64,000 bases of DNA from positions 1,656,001-1,720,000 of the forward strand of contig NZ_CP043506.1 of the NCBI RefSeq assembly GCF_008365315.1, written 5' to 3'. The position numbers and the translations under genes were made by a program. The notes beneath the pieces are model-generated. The model did no database searches and had not been told where the DNA came from. It worked only from the letters and a program-made list of their open reading frames with translations. Positions 37,128 to 46,622 of the stretch are shown piece by piece; the stretch's first letter is position 1, and each line of letters starts with the position of its first letter. This DNA comes from Acetobacter vaccinii. GTDB lineage: Bacteria > Pseudomonadota > Alphaproteobacteria > Acetobacterales > Acetobacteraceae.

Positions 37128-37319
37128 ATGGAAATCATGACAACGTGCCTTACTCGCTCTTTTCGTCTCTTTGCCGGAGATCGCAAGGGTGTGACTGCTC
37201 TTGAATACGGCCTGATTGCAGCGCTGATCGCGTCGGTGATCGTGGCTGGCGTCACCCTGCTGGGGACCAACCTGCAGACCATGTTCAATACACTGGCAGG
37301 CAAGATTCCCACAACCTAA
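37128..37319 (+). CDS. flp: Flp-type pilin
   Basis: This 63-aa prepilin has a short basic leader and the Flp cleavage motif G21 then VTALEYG, with Glu at +5 of the mature protein, followed by a hydrophobic helix (LIAALIASVIVAGVTLLG). Mature length is about 42 aa, normal for Flp. It is the structural subunit of the Tad pilus used in surface attachment. The start at 37128 has GGAAGGTGG upstream; a longer frame from 37008 is rejected. The prepilin peptidase gene follows after 7 bp. Confidence 0.9.
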   Translation: MEIMTTCLTRSFRLFAGDRKGVTALEYGLIAALIASVIVAGVTLLGTNLQTMFNTLAGKIPTT

Positions 37320-37326
37320 GTCCCTT

Positions 37327-37821
37327 ATGGCTATTTTGGCCGGAGGGGGGAGCATTGTCGCGTGTGTGGCAGTGCTCCTTTTCCTTGTGGCAGTTGTCCA
37401 TGATGTCCGCACGCGGGAAATACCAGACTGGGTTTCAGTCGCGTTTGTGGTCATGGGATTGCTTGTGCTGCCCCACGGGGCCTGGGGGCGGTTGCTGGGG
37501 GCAGGTATTCTGTTCTGCCTGTTTTACGCTCTGTGGTTCGTGGGGGGTATCGGTGGGGGAGATGTCAAGCTGATAGCCTCGTCGTCGCTTCTTTTTCCGC
37601 CACTGCAGCAGATGTGGTATCTGCTTGATATCGCTTTGGCTGGGGGTGTGCTTGCCTTTGCCTATCTGGCCTTGCGCCGATGGGGCAGCACAGCGCCCGC
37701 CGCTCCTTATGGGCGGCTCCTCCGTGTTGAATGCTGGAGAATCCGCAGGGGCGGGCCGTTGCCTTATGCCGTTGCTATTTTTGCCGGTTTTGCAGTGACA
37801 GCCTTGCGGGGCGGGCTATGA
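37327..37821 (+). CDS. cpaA: Tad prepilin peptidase CpaA/TadV
   Basis: This 164-aa aspartic prepilin peptidase has the two catalytic aspartates in HDVRTREIPDW (Asp26) and GGGDVKL (about Asp79), between several membrane helices. It processes Flp and probably the pseudopilins TadE and TadF. The length and the lack of an N-methylation domain fit the TadV type. Its stop overlaps the cpaB start. Confidence 0.9.
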   Translation: MAILAGGGSIVACVAVLLFLVAVVHDVRTREIPDWVSVAFVVMGLLVLPHGAWGRLLGAGILFCLFYALWFVGGIGGGDVKLIASSSLLFPPLQQMWYLLDIALAGGVLAFAYLALRRWGSTAPAAPYGRLLRVECWRIRRGGPLPYAVAIFAGFAVTALRGGL

Positions 37822-38657
37822 ACCCCAGGGTCATGCTGGTTCTTTTTCTGGGCGTTGGTCTTGTCGGCGGGCTGCTGTTCCTGCGGCTGCTGGTCAAGAC
37901 ACCCACTGTTGTTACTGCGCCTACTGTAGCGCTTGAGCGTGTGTTCGTGACCACGCGGGCTCTGCAGGCAGGTGATTTCATCCATGATAAAGGTGACCTG
38001 CGGGAAGAGCAGCGGCCAGCCGCGCAGGTACCGCCGGGTGCGGTACACAGCCTTGCAGCCGCTGGAGGTCAGCCCGGATACATGGGGGCCGTGCTGCGCC
38101 AGCCTGTGGCGGCCGGGGCTGTTTTGCTATCGGGCCAGCTTGTGCCTGTTGATGCATCGGATTTTCTTGTCTTTGCCCTGTCGCCCGACAAACGTGCTGT
38201 CAGCATCAAGCTGGCATCGGGCGACAATGTGGACGGCTTTGTAGAGCCGGGTGACAAGGTGGATGTTGTTATGCGTCGGCAGGCTAATGGCAACATCGTG
38301 GCCAGTGGCGTGGCGCAGAATGTGCGCGTGCTGGCCGTGGACCGTCGCCTTGTGCCCGGCAAGGGGGCAGCGGCAGCCGGGGCAGGTAAGCCCGAGGCAT
38401 CAGCCACCAGCCAGCAGCGCGACAAACCCATGTTTGTCACGCTGGAAGTTACCCCCCAGCAGGTGGCGGACATTACGCTGGCAACGGATATGGGTGTCCT
38501 CTCCCTGGCCCTGCGTTCCATCCGGGGGGATGACCAGACGCCCATCCCGCATGTGCAGGTCGAGCAACCTCAAAGCCCGAAACCAGATTCCAAGCCGAAT
38601 GGTGCGACAGTGCATGTTTATAATGGGGCGGCAGACACGATTAATGTCCAGTTCTGA
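37818..38657 (+). CDS. cpaB: Tad pilus assembly protein CpaB/RcpC
   Basis: This 279-aa protein has one N-terminal membrane segment (MLVLFLGVGLVGGLLFLRLL) and a SAF/CpaB domain in the periplasm (LVFALSPDKRAVSIKL and EPGDKVDVV are the clear stretches). RcpC/CpaB supports the secretin and may bind peptidoglycan. The start at 37818 overlaps the cpaA stop (ATGA). The last 14 bases overlap cpaC. Confidence 0.9.
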   Translation: MNPRVMLVLFLGVGLVGGLLFLRLLVKTPTVVTAPTVALERVFVTTRALQAGDFIHDKGDLREEQRPAAQVPPGAVHSLAAAGGQPGYMGAVLRQPVAAGAVLLSGQLVPVDASDFLVFALSPDKRAVSIKLASGDNVDGFVEPGDKVDVVMRRQANGNIVASGVAQNVRVLAVDRRLVPGKGAAAAGAGKPEASATSQQRDKPMFVTLEVTPQQVADITLATDMGVLSLALRSIRGDDQTPIPHVQVEQPQSPKPDSKPNGATVHVYNGAADTINVQF

Positions 38658-40059
38658 TCAATACTGGAAAGTGCCGCTTGTGCTTGGCGCGCTGTTTCAA
38701 CTAGCTCTGGGTGGACCCTGGGGCGGGGTGGCTGTTGCGCGCTCGCTCCAGGCCGAGACGTCAGGCACGCAGGTAACGGTGCAGACCGGGTCGGGGCAGA
38801 TTGTGCGCCTGAAGCAGGATGTATCCAGCCTGTTTTCCGCCGATCCCAAGGTGGCGGAAGTACGGCCTGCCAGCCCCAGCAGTTTTTTTGTCTTCGGTGT
38901 CGGCGCAGGGAACACCACGATTGAGGCTGCGTCAGCCACGGGCGAGGTGATTGGCCGCTACGTCGTGCGGGTTGTGCCATCCAGTTACCGGGCATCTGTG
39001 TTGCAGCAGGGGGCCGCCATGGGCAGCCCCGGTGTCAGGGTTGAACCCACACCCGACGGGCTGAGCATAGAGGGCCGTGCATCCGACCCGCAGGCCGCCC
39101 AGAAACTGGTGGACCACGCGCGCTCGCTGGCCGGGAAAGAGGGCTATATTGCTGATTACATGACCGTGCCCGGTTCCTTGCAGGTCAACCTGCGGGTACG
39201 GGTGGTGGAAATGGAGCGCACCCTTGTGCGCGAGTTGGGGGTGGAGTGGAAAAACGTCAACGCCCTTGGCACATCGGCGGTCGTGGGTGTTGCCACCCAG
39301 AGCCCTCTGGCCGCCTTGTCCAACCTGCAAAGCAGTGTGGGGTGGCTGTCACGTTTTAATGTGGGCAGTCAGCGCGTGACGTTGGAAACGGTGGTGGATG
39401 CTCTGGCGCAGGACGGGCTGGTGCACAGCCTTGCCGAGCCAAACCTGACAACGCTGAGCGGCCAGCCCGCCAGCTTTCTGGTGGGTGGGGAATACCCGAT
39501 CCCGGTTTCCAACTACGGTGGCACCACCACGGTGCAGTTCAAGCAGTATGGGATTTCCTTGGGCTTTGTCCCGACCGTGCTGGCGGAAGGGCGGATTAAC
39601 CTGCATGTCCGCCCCGAAGTCAGCGCCCTGTCCAGTGACGGCGCGGTGACACTGAGCACAAGCAGTAATTCGGTGCAGATTCCGGCCATTCATGTCCGCC
39701 GGGCTGATACGACGGTGGAACTGGGCAGCGGGCAGAGCTTTGTCATCGCCGGGCTGCTGTCCGATACCAGCAAGCTGACCACAACCGGCCTGCCATGGCT
39801 TGGGGATATTCCCATTCTGGGGGCGCTGTTCAAGTCCAACAGCTTCCAGAAGGACGAGACGGAACTGGTCATTATTGTCACCCCGTATCTGGTCAAGCCA
39901 GTTGATAATATCCACGATCTGCACACCCCGGATGAAGACTGGGTGCCGCCGGGCGACATGGAGCGCATCTTCCTGATGCGCCAGAGCAGCACGGATGTCA
40001 GGAAACGGCGCGCATGGCAGAAGCTGGACGCGGGTGATGCCGGTTTTATGGTGGAGTAG
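38644..40059 (+). CDS. cpaC: Tad secretin CpaC/RcpA
   Basis: This 471-aa outer-membrane secretin has a signal peptide, an N-terminal domain with the LKQDVSSLFSADPKVAEVRP stretch, a BON-like region and the C-terminal type II/III secretin domain (FLVGGEYPIPV, and the ending ETELVIIVTPYLVKPV). It forms the pore for the pilus. The start at 38644 overlaps the end of cpaB; longer frames read through cpaB in another frame and are rejected. Confidence 0.92.
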   Translation: MSSSDQYWKVPLVLGALFQLALGGPWGGVAVARSLQAETSGTQVTVQTGSGQIVRLKQDVSSLFSADPKVAEVRPASPSSFFVFGVGAGNTTIEAASATGEVIGRYVVRVVPSSYRASVLQQGAAMGSPGVRVEPTPDGLSIEGRASDPQAAQKLVDHARSLAGKEGYIADYMTVPGSLQVNLRVRVVEMERTLVRELGVEWKNVNALGTSAVVGVATQSPLAALSNLQSSVGWLSRFNVGSQRVTLETVVDALAQDGLVHSLAEPNLTTLSGQPASFLVGGEYPIPVSNYGGTTTVQFKQYGISLGFVPTVLAEGRINLHVRPEVSALSSDGAVTLSTSSNSVQIPAIHVRRADTTVELGSGQSFVIAGLLSDTSKLTTTGLPWLGDIPILGALFKSNSFQKDETELVIIVTPYLVKPVDNIHDLHTPDEDWVPPGDMERIFLMRQSSTDVRKRRAWQKLDAGDAGFMVE

Positions 40060-40063
40060 GGCA

Positions 40064-40423
40064 ATGGCAGTATTTTCCACCTTTACGGGGCGTGCCACCA
40101 TACTGGCGGGGCTTATGCTGCCATTTGCAGTTGGGTGTTCCACGATGGAGCCTCTGGACCAGTCCTATCACTGGCGGCCACTTGGTGTTTATGACGCCAA
40201 TATTGCTGCCATGGCTGAGCGCAAGAGCGATCTGGTCTCCGGCCGCCCCCTCGGCCCCAGTGACGGGCATCAGGCGGCCGAGGCCGTTCAGCGCTGGCGT
40301 GACGGCAAGGTGCGTAAACTGCCCAATACAGGCCTGGCGGAAGTCAAATCCTCCGGCGGGGATGATCAGGGGGAGAGCGGTTCAGGCTCCGGTCTGGCGG
40401 CGGCAACTGGGGCTGGGGGTTAA
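40064..40423 (+). CDS. cpaD: Short CpaD-like Tad pilus lipoprotein
   Basis: This 119-aa protein has a lipoprotein signal peptide (LAGLMLPFAVGC, Cys about residue 25). A short region then resembles the C-terminal part of CpaD: NIAAMAERKSDLVSGRPL with a following R-W-R-D-G-K. The usual CpaD N-terminal domain, with its HPI motif, is absent, so it is about half the normal size. It is placed exactly where cpaD normally lies, between cpaC and cpaE. The tail is Gly/Ser-rich. Identity rests on position plus a weak motif. Confidence 0.6.
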   Translation: MAVFSTFTGRATILAGLMLPFAVGCSTMEPLDQSYHWRPLGVYDANIAAMAERKSDLVSGRPLGPSDGHQAAEAVQRWRDGKVRKLPNTGLAEVKSSGGDDQGESGSGSGLAAATGAGG

Positions 40424-40428
40424 TATCC

Positions 40429-41664
40429 GTGTCTGAAAGCCGCCAGCGTTCTGGCACACAGCAGTCAGGTGTTATGGGCCGTGTCCTTATTCTGGTGCAG
40501 GACGCGGAGGCGGAATCCCTCTTTCTCAGCTTTGTGCAAAGTGTCTGCCCTGGGGATGGCGTGGTGCTGCGCCTTTCTTTGGAGCAGTCGCTCGACTACC
40601 TGCAAAAGCGCGAGGTTCCGTCTTACATTATTCTCGATATTGCCGGGGCGGCGGACCCTGTTGCCTGTGTGCGTGATGTGACAGGCATGATCCCCCCCAG
40701 CGTGACCCTGATGATTATTGGGGACCGGGAGGACGTTAACTTTTACCGCACCATCACCCATGCGTTTGGTGTTGCGGAATACCTCTACCGCCCGCTTGTT
40801 GAAAATCTGGTCGTTCGCTTTTTTGGCGAGATCATTCTGCATGGGCAGAAATCGCGCGATACTGCCAATGGCGGTAGTCTGGTTTTGCTGACAGGCGTGC
40901 GGGACGGGGTTGGGGTTTCAACCCTGCTGGCCAATCTGTCCTGGTATGTGGCCGAGGTGGTCAAACGGCATACTTTGCTGGTGGATTTTGATCTTCAGGC
41001 CAGCAAGCTTGGCCTTTTGCTTAATGCAGAGAACAATCCGGGCCTACAGGCCGTGCTGGAAGCGCCGGACCGTATGGATGGCCTGCTGATCGAGCGTAGC
41101 ACGCAGGAACTGTCGGACAGGCTGCATCTTCTGGCCTCGGTGGGCTCCATCATGGCGCGGCCGGTTATTGCGCCGGCAACGGTCAGCGCGCTGATGGAAC
41201 ATGTGCGGGGGCAGTTCCACTTTATCATGGTCGAATCAAGCTGGCGCGATGGAGATATGTACGCGGCCTTGCAGAAGGAAGCCCAGCAGCTTGTGTTCGT
41301 GCTGGACCCGACACTGATTTCGGTGCGCGATACGTTACGGGCGATGGCAGCCTTGCCCAAAGGCACTCTGCCCAAACGGCCTTTGTTTGTGCTGAATGGT
41401 TTTGGGCGGCCGGGCACGCTGTCTCTGGCCGAAGTCAGCAGCAGTCTGGACATGAAGCCCGATATTGTTGTGCCGTATCTGCCGCGTGAGTGTGGGGAGG
41501 CCGAAATTAACGGCCGACCGCTGGTGGAGCAGAACATGCAGTATCAGGCTGCCATTATGCAGCTTGCCCGGATCGGGCTGTCTGTGCATGTCCCGGACAG
41601 AGTGGGGACCGGGGGCTGGCGTGGCAGGCTTGGGGCATATTTCTCGCGGTTGAGGCGGACATAA
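40429..41664 (+). CDS. cpaE: Tad pilus assembly ATPase-like protein CpaE/TadZ
   Basis: This 411-aa protein has an N-terminal receiver-like domain (about 1-130) and a C-terminal ParA/MinD-like domain. The Walker A region is degenerate: TGVRDGVGVSTLL, lacking the signature lysines, as is common in TadZ proteins. CpaE/TadZ locates the pilus machine at the pole. The GTG start at 40429 has GGGGG upstream; an ATG at 40474 is a less favoured alternative. Confidence 0.88.
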   Translation: MSESRQRSGTQQSGVMGRVLILVQDAEAESLFLSFVQSVCPGDGVVLRLSLEQSLDYLQKREVPSYIILDIAGAADPVACVRDVTGMIPPSVTLMIIGDREDVNFYRTITHAFGVAEYLYRPLVENLVVRFFGEIILHGQKSRDTANGGSLVLLTGVRDGVGVSTLLANLSWYVAEVVKRHTLLVDFDLQASKLGLLLNAENNPGLQAVLEAPDRMDGLLIERSTQELSDRLHLLASVGSIMARPVIAPATVSALMEHVRGQFHFIMVESSWRDGDMYAALQKEAQQLVFVLDPTLISVRDTLRAMAALPKGTLPKRPLFVLNGFGRPGTLSLAEVSSSLDMKPDIVVPYLPRECGEAEINGRPLVEQNMQYQAAIMQLARIGLSVHVPDRVGTGGWRGRLGAYFSRLRRT

Positions 41665-41666
41665 GC

Positions 41667-43067
41667 ATGGCGGACGAGGCTGAGAACGACAGAATAGACC
41701 GCCTCAGGCGGCTAAGGTTCCTGCAGGTTCCCGCAGCGGCGTCCGAGCCAATGGCCGCAGCCCCGCAGGAGCGCGCACAGGCTGAGGTGACGGAGCGCCG
41801 TGTCTCGCACGAGCAATGGCTGCGGGTGCGTGGCCTGTGCCTGACCCAGCTTGACCCGGCCCTTGTGGTGCCCCTATCCGCCGACCAGCTTGCTGAAACC
41901 ATTGAACGGGTTGTGGATCAGGTCGCCCGGGGCGAGCGCATACATCTGAACCTGCGTGAGCAGAAGGAACTTGCGTCCGAACTGGTCAATGACATCAAGG
42001 GTCTGGGGCCGATCCAGCCGTTGCTGGAAGATGACGCGATCAACGATATCCTCATCAATGGGCCAGACCGGATATTTGTTGAACGTAAAGGTAAGGTTTC
42101 ACTTTTTCCGGTTCATTTCCGGGATCAGAAACATCTGGTGTCAGTCTGCCAGCGTATTGCCACCGACATGGGCCGCCGGGTGGATGAATCCAGCCCCATG
42201 GTGGACGCCCGCCTCAAGGATGGGTCCCGCGTCAATATTGTTTTTCCACCGTTGGCGCTGGATGGGCCTTATGTGTCTATCCGAAAATTTTCCAAAAAGA
42301 CCATCGATTTTGCCAAGATGGTGGATAATGGAAGCTGCTCGCCCGCTATGGCACGGGTGTTGGAAATAGCAGCCAGCATCCGCCTGAATATTATTGTCTC
42401 CGGCGGCACGGGGTCGGGCAAGACCACGCTTTTGAACGCACTGTCCCGCTTTATTGCGTTTGATGAGCGCGTGATTACGGTTGAGGACGCGGCAGAACTG
42501 CAATTACAGCAGCCCCATGTGGTGCGGATGGAAACACGCCCTCCCTCGCTTGAAGGCAAGGGCGAAGTGACCCAGCGTGACCTTGTCAGGAACGCCCTGC
42601 GTATGCGCCCCGATCGTATTATTGTGGGCGAGGTCCGTGCAGCGGAGGCGTTTGACATGTTGCAGGCCATGAATACGGGCCATGATGGCAGCATGTCCAC
42701 CATCCACTCCAACAATGCGCGCGACGCCATTATCCGTATCGAAAACATGGTGCAGATGGGCAGCATGTCGCTCCCGCAGTCGGCTATTCGCACCCAGATT
42801 GTCAGCGCGGTGGATCTGATCGTGCAGATCGGTCGCCAACGTGATGGTGTGCGTCGTATTGTGCAGGTTAGCGACGTGGCGGGTCTGGAAAATGATGTCG
42901 TGGTGATGAACGATATTTTCCGCCTGATGTTTGAAGGCGAGGATGAAAACGGAAAACTCCGCACTCGCTATGTAACATCCCCGGCACGGCCAAGTTTTTA
43001 TGACAAGCTGAAATACTGCGGCATGGAGCAGGCATGGCAGGCCGCACTGGCCGGGGAGAGTGCATGA
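41667..43067 (+). CDS. cpaF: Tad pilus assembly ATPase CpaF/TadA
   Basis: This 466-aa type II/IV secretion ATPase energises pilus polymerisation. Walker A is GGTGSGKTTLL near residue 245, followed by the Asp box RTMxP-type region, and Walker B RMRPDRIIVGEVRAAEAFD near residue 312, then the His box (TGHDGSMSTIHSN). The N-terminal region has LGPIQPLLEDDAINDILING. Its stop overlaps the tadB start. Confidence 0.95.
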   Translation: MADEAENDRIDRLRRLRFLQVPAAASEPMAAAPQERAQAEVTERRVSHEQWLRVRGLCLTQLDPALVVPLSADQLAETIERVVDQVARGERIHLNLREQKELASELVNDIKGLGPIQPLLEDDAINDILINGPDRIFVERKGKVSLFPVHFRDQKHLVSVCQRIATDMGRRVDESSPMVDARLKDGSRVNIVFPPLALDGPYVSIRKFSKKTIDFAKMVDNGSCSPAMARVLEIAASIRLNIIVSGGTGSGKTTLLNALSRFIAFDERVITVEDAAELQLQQPHVVRMETRPPSLEGKGEVTQRDLVRNALRMRPDRIIVGEVRAAEAFDMLQAMNTGHDGSMSTIHSNNARDAIIRIENMVQMGSMSLPQSAIRTQIVSAVDLIVQIGRQRDGVRRIVQVSDVAGLENDVVVMNDIFRLMFEGEDENGKLRTRYVTSPARPSFYDKLKYCGMEQAWQAALAGESA

Positions 43068-44017
43068 ATGGCACGGTCCTCATCGCCGGGCTGTTTTTTG
43101 CTGGCTGGTTGGGGGGCGGGTTTGGCCTTTACCGCGCGATGGTGCGGCAGGAGGCCCGGCAGGCCCGTATAAGCCGCAGCCTTGGGGCATATGCCCTTAA
43201 AATAACGGATGATAACGACAGCATAAACCGCAGCCATGCCCCGGTGGGCCGTCTGGGGCGCGGCTTGCATGTCGTGTTGTACAAAGTGCTGAATTTTCAG
43301 GTAGCAGAAGCCGCAATCAGCAATAACAGGACGGTCCTGGGGGTTGCTCTGGGCTTGCTCTGCCTGGGCCTGTATCCGTCTTTCTTTCTGCTCGGGTTTC
43401 TGGGTTTACTCGTCTGGGGCGGGTTGTGGGCGGTGCTGGTCCGTATGTTCTATGCCAATGCGGGCAGGCGGCATGTGCGTAAGCTGGGGCAGCAACTGCC
43501 CGAAACCATAGGTATTCTTGTGCGTGCCCTAAGGGTTGGCACCCCGTTGAACCGTGCAATGCAGATGGTGGCGGTCGAGGCCAGTCAACCCACGGCGCAG
43601 GAGTTCCAGCGGGTGATGCAGGATGTCGCCATGGGGCGTGACCTGCCTGTGGCGTTTTCTGCCATGAGCGGGCGCATTGGTCTGCCGGGGTACCAGTTTC
43701 TGGCCGTGGTGGTGGATTTGCAGTCCGAAAGTGGCGGTGGCCTTGCAGAGATTATGCTCGGCTTGGAAAAAACCGTGCGTGAAAGAATGGAAATACAGAA
43801 AAAAGGGATCGCAGCCTCGGGCGAGGCTAAAATGACCAGCTATGTTCTGCTGGGCCTGCCCATTGTCGTGATTGTGCTGCTGGGGTTTGAGAACCACCGT
43901 TATTTCTCAATCTTTTTTACGCACCCCATGGGGCATTACGTTCTGGCTCTGGCCGTGGGGCTGTGGGTGGCGGGCCTGATGTCGATCCGTCTGCTCATCA
44001 ACCGCGTGACGAGGTAA
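43064..44017 (+). CDS. tadB: Tad inner-membrane platform protein TadB
   Basis: This 317-aa protein has the GspF/T2SSF domain (QLPETIGILVRALRVGTPL in the middle) with hydrophobic segments before and after it. TadB and TadC form the inner-membrane platform that CpaF drives. The start at 43064 overlaps the cpaF stop by four bases. tadC follows after three bases. Confidence 0.92.
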   Translation: MNGTVLIAGLFFAGWLGGGFGLYRAMVRQEARQARISRSLGAYALKITDDNDSINRSHAPVGRLGRGLHVVLYKVLNFQVAEAAISNNRTVLGVALGLLCLGLYPSFFLLGFLGLLVWGGLWAVLVRMFYANAGRRHVRKLGQQLPETIGILVRALRVGTPLNRAMQMVAVEASQPTAQEFQRVMQDVAMGRDLPVAFSAMSGRIGLPGYQFLAVVVDLQSESGGGLAEIMLGLEKTVRERMEIQKKGIAASGEAKMTSYVLLGLPIVVIVLLGFENHRYFSIFFTHPMGHYVLALAVGLWVAGLMSIRLLINRVTR

Positions 44018-44020
44018 GAG

Positions 44021-44932
44021 ATGACGGCTGTGATGGGGCTGGGGATTGTGCTGGCAGTGTGGGCGATGGCCGGTTTTGCCTACCTGTTTGTGCTCAATAT
44101 GCGCTACAGCCAGCGCCAGCACCGCTTGCAGGCCGTAAGGCGCTTTGCTTTGCCCCATGCAGGGCGGGTACGCAGTGGTTTCAGCCTTGCTGCCAGTTTC
44201 CGGCGGTTTGGGATATGGCTTGAGGGCAGCGGGTTTATCCCCGCAGGCACTTTGGCGGAAATGAGGGCAGGTACCCAGGCGCATGCCCGGTCGGGCGAGC
44301 AGATTTTTCACGTTTTCCTGGGGATCAAGGTTTTCCTGCTGCTGCTGGGGTGCGTGCTGTTTGTCGGGTGTTTTTTTCTGCTAGGCCATAGGTCGTTCAT
44401 GCATATCCTGCTGCCTGTCGCTTTTCCGGTGCTTGGGCTTGTCGCGCCTGATATGGTGCTTTCGGCCCGGTACAAACGGTACCTGACCGGTGTTGAGCGA
44501 GGGATGCCTGATGCGCTGGACCTTCTTGTCATCTGTGTGGAGGCAGGCATGCCAGCCGAAGTGGCCATTGCCCGCGTGGCGCGTGAAATGGGCCGCCTGA
44601 ATGCTGATGTCGCTAACGAATTTCGGATGACAGTGCAGGACATGCAGGTCATGCCCGACCGTTATGAAGTGTTCAAGCAGATGGCGCGCCGCACGGGCCT
44701 GCCGGTGATGAAGCAGCTGTCGTCCGTGCTGGTGCAGTCGTTTGAACTGGGCACACCGCTGGCCGAGGCTTTTCGGACATTGGCAGCGGATATGAAGCAG
44801 GAGGCCGTGTTGCGGTATCAGACACAGGTGGCGCAGCTTCCTGTTTTTATGACACTCCCGATGATTTTGTTCATCCTGCCGGTACTGTTCATTATCGTGT
44901 TGGCCCCAGTGGTGCTGAAGGTGCTGTCATGA
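44021..44932 (+). CDS. tadC: Tad inner-membrane platform protein TadC
   Basis: This 303-aa protein has a T2SSF domain (GMPDALDLLVICVEAGMP) and flanking membrane helices, and partners TadB. The sequence ends with a hydrophobic helix (MILFILPVLFIIVLAPVVL). Its stop overlaps the start of tadD (ATGA). Confidence 0.92.
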   Translation: MTAVMGLGIVLAVWAMAGFAYLFVLNMRYSQRQHRLQAVRRFALPHAGRVRSGFSLAASFRRFGIWLEGSGFIPAGTLAEMRAGTQAHARSGEQIFHVFLGIKVFLLLLGCVLFVGCFFLLGHRSFMHILLPVAFPVLGLVAPDMVLSARYKRYLTGVERGMPDALDLLVICVEAGMPAEVAIARVAREMGRLNADVANEFRMTVQDMQVMPDRYEVFKQMARRTGLPVMKQLSSVLVQSFELGTPLAEAFRTLAADMKQEAVLRYQTQVAQLPVFMTLPMILFILPVLFIIVLAPVVLKVLS

Positions 44933-45678
44933 CCGTGCGTGCAGCAGGGCGGGCCATGGTTGCCGGGTGTGCTGTGGCTGTGCTGTTGGCCGGATGCGCC
45001 ACTGACAAGGCTGGTGAGAAGGACCTGAAAACCGCGCAGGTGGAAATGGACAACGGTGCCCCCATGGCGGCGTTGGAACTGCTGCGTCGGCATGTGCAGT
45101 CCCACCCGGAGGATGTGCCAACGCTGCTCGCCCTGGGGCGGGCCAACGCCCAGTTGGGGCGTTACCAACCCGCGATCCTGTTTTTTCAGGATGCGTTGGA
45201 CAAGGACCACAACTGTGTGGATGCCCTGAAAGGCCTTGCACGGATTGACCTGCAACTTAACCCCGCAAAAGCACTGGAACGACTGGAGGATATGTCCCGC
45301 CGTTTCCCGCATGATGCCCAGATCTGGACCGACCTTGGCATTGCGCGTGACTTTGCTGGCCGCCACAAGGCCGCGCGGGATGCGTATTTTCAGGCCATGA
45401 AGCTCGACCCGTTGCTGATCTCGGCGCAGAGCAACCTTGGCCTGTCCTATGCCATCAGCGGGCGTTATGATTCTGCCCGCTTTATGTTGCAGCCCCTTGC
45501 GGCCTCGGCCGATGCAACGCCTAAAATCCGCGCTAATCTGGCTTATGCCCAGTTGATGGCAGGCGATGAGGACGCCGCGCGTAGAACCCTGATGCACGAT
45601 ATGCCGCGTGCACGGGCGAACAAGGTGCTGCAAAGCTACCGTGTATTTGGTATTCAGCGTGATGCGGCGCGGCATTAA
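44929..45678 (+). CDS. tadD: Tad TPR lipoprotein TadD
   Basis: This 249-aa lipoprotein has a signal peptide with lipobox LLAGC (Cys about residue 23) and about three TPR repeats. TadD is thought to assist secretin assembly, as PilF/PilW does. It is coupled to tadC by overlap and to tadE by a 17-base overlap. Confidence 0.88.
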   Translation: MTVRAAGRAMVAGCAVAVLLAGCATDKAGEKDLKTAQVEMDNGAPMAALELLRRHVQSHPEDVPTLLALGRANAQLGRYQPAILFFQDALDKDHNCVDALKGLARIDLQLNPAKALERLEDMSRRFPHDAQIWTDLGIARDFAGRHKAARDAYFQAMKLDPLLISAQSNLGLSYAISGRYDSARFMLQPLAASADATPKIRANLAYAQLMAGDEDAARRTLMHDMPRARANKVLQSYRVFGIQRDAARH

Positions 45679-46111
45679 CAGGCGTGGCGTTGCAGCCATT
45701 GAAACAGCACTGGTGCTGCCGCTATTCCTGTTTCTTATCCTGGCGATTATTGAAACAGGCTGGCAGCTACTGACAGAGATGACCCTGCAGAACGGGGCGG
45801 AAGATGCTGCCCGTTTTGTAGAAACCGGCAATACAAGTGACAGCAGCATAGCCGCACAGTGCTGGTCCAACCGGGCGGACGCCATGCAGCAACTGGTGCA
45901 GGAGGAAGCCCCGACAATCCTGAGCAAACAGGTGACGATCGCCAGCGCAGGTGGGGGCGACGCTGCCAATACCGTGCAGTATATTTTTACCTATTCCCAG
46001 CCGTATCTGACCTCCTGGGCGCGGAGTATGCTGGGCAACGCGATGACACATACGGTCAGGGTGCAGGTCAGGAATGATACCGAAAAAACATCGCAGGAGT
46101 GCTCGTCATAA
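45662..46111 (+). CDS. tadE: Tad minor pseudopilin TadE
   Basis: This 149-aa TadE-like protein has a short basic N-terminus, the motif GVAAIETALVLPLFLFLIL (Glu in the helix, resembling a pilin) and a periplasmic domain. TadE proteins are processed by CpaA and initiate pilus assembly. The start at 45662 overlaps tadD; the end overlaps the next gene by 38 bases. Confidence 0.88.
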   Translation: MRRGINRRGVAAIETALVLPLFLFLILAIIETGWQLLTEMTLQNGAEDAARFVETGNTSDSSIAAQCWSNRADAMQQLVQEEAPTILSKQVTIASAGGGDAANTVQYIFTYSQPYLTSWARSMLGNAMTHTVRVQVRNDTEKTSQECSS

Positions 46112-46622
46112 TAAAGGCAGTGTGGCTATCGAGGCCGCATTGTGCCTGATGACGGCAATCCTGCTGCTGATTGGCACGACAGACCTGGTGCTGGAACTGC
46201 GGCTGTGGTTGCGGGTTAATGCCCTGGCCAGCCATATCGGGCAGGTTGTTGCCCAGTCCGATACGCTGAGCGACAGCTCGGTTCTGGCCGTCATGACATC
46301 GGGGCTGGCAGCGGAGGGTACGCTGCTGGCCAATGCTGGTGTGACGGTAACGGTCATAGGCTTGTCCAAGTCAGGCGCAAGTGGGGGCAGCATACGCCAG
46401 CAGACGGGTAATGGGTGTGCGTCCGCCTATAGCTCGGCCACGGTGTCAGCCACGCAATTTACCAGTCTGGGGGCAGGGGGGGCGACCGCCATTGTGGCAG
46501 TGGATACATGCACCCCGGCCCAGCCATGGCCCGTTAATTTCAGCCTGCTTTTTGGTGGCAAGGAAAGCCCCGCCCTGCATGGCAGCGCGGTGCTGGCCTC
46601 CAGCGCAACCCTGTCCGAATGA
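46074..46622 (+). CDS. tadF: Tad minor pseudopilin TadF-like protein
   Basis: This 182-aa protein has the pseudopilin-like N-terminus KGSVAIEAALCLMTAILLLIG and a Ser/Thr/Ala-rich periplasmic domain. It is the second TadE/TadF-like gene and the last of the intact operon. The start at 46074 overlaps tadE. TadF is named from position; the sequence is divergent. The tadG gene that normally follows is found 4.2 kb further on in the opposite orientation. Confidence 0.75.
   Translation: MIPKKHRRSARHNKGSVAIEAALCLMTAILLLIGTTDLVLELRLWLRVNALASHIGQVVAQSDTLSDSSVLAVMTSGLAAEGTLLANAGVTVTVIGLSKSGASGGSIRQQTGNGCASAYSSATVSATQFTSLGAGGATAIVAVDTCTPAQPWPVNFSLLFGGKESPALHGSAVLASSATLSE

Noticed and set aside
40429..41664. 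Broken ATPase site in CpaE as a novel feature
   Set aside because: Loss of the signature lysines in Walker A is common among CpaE/TadZ proteins and needs no special explanation.
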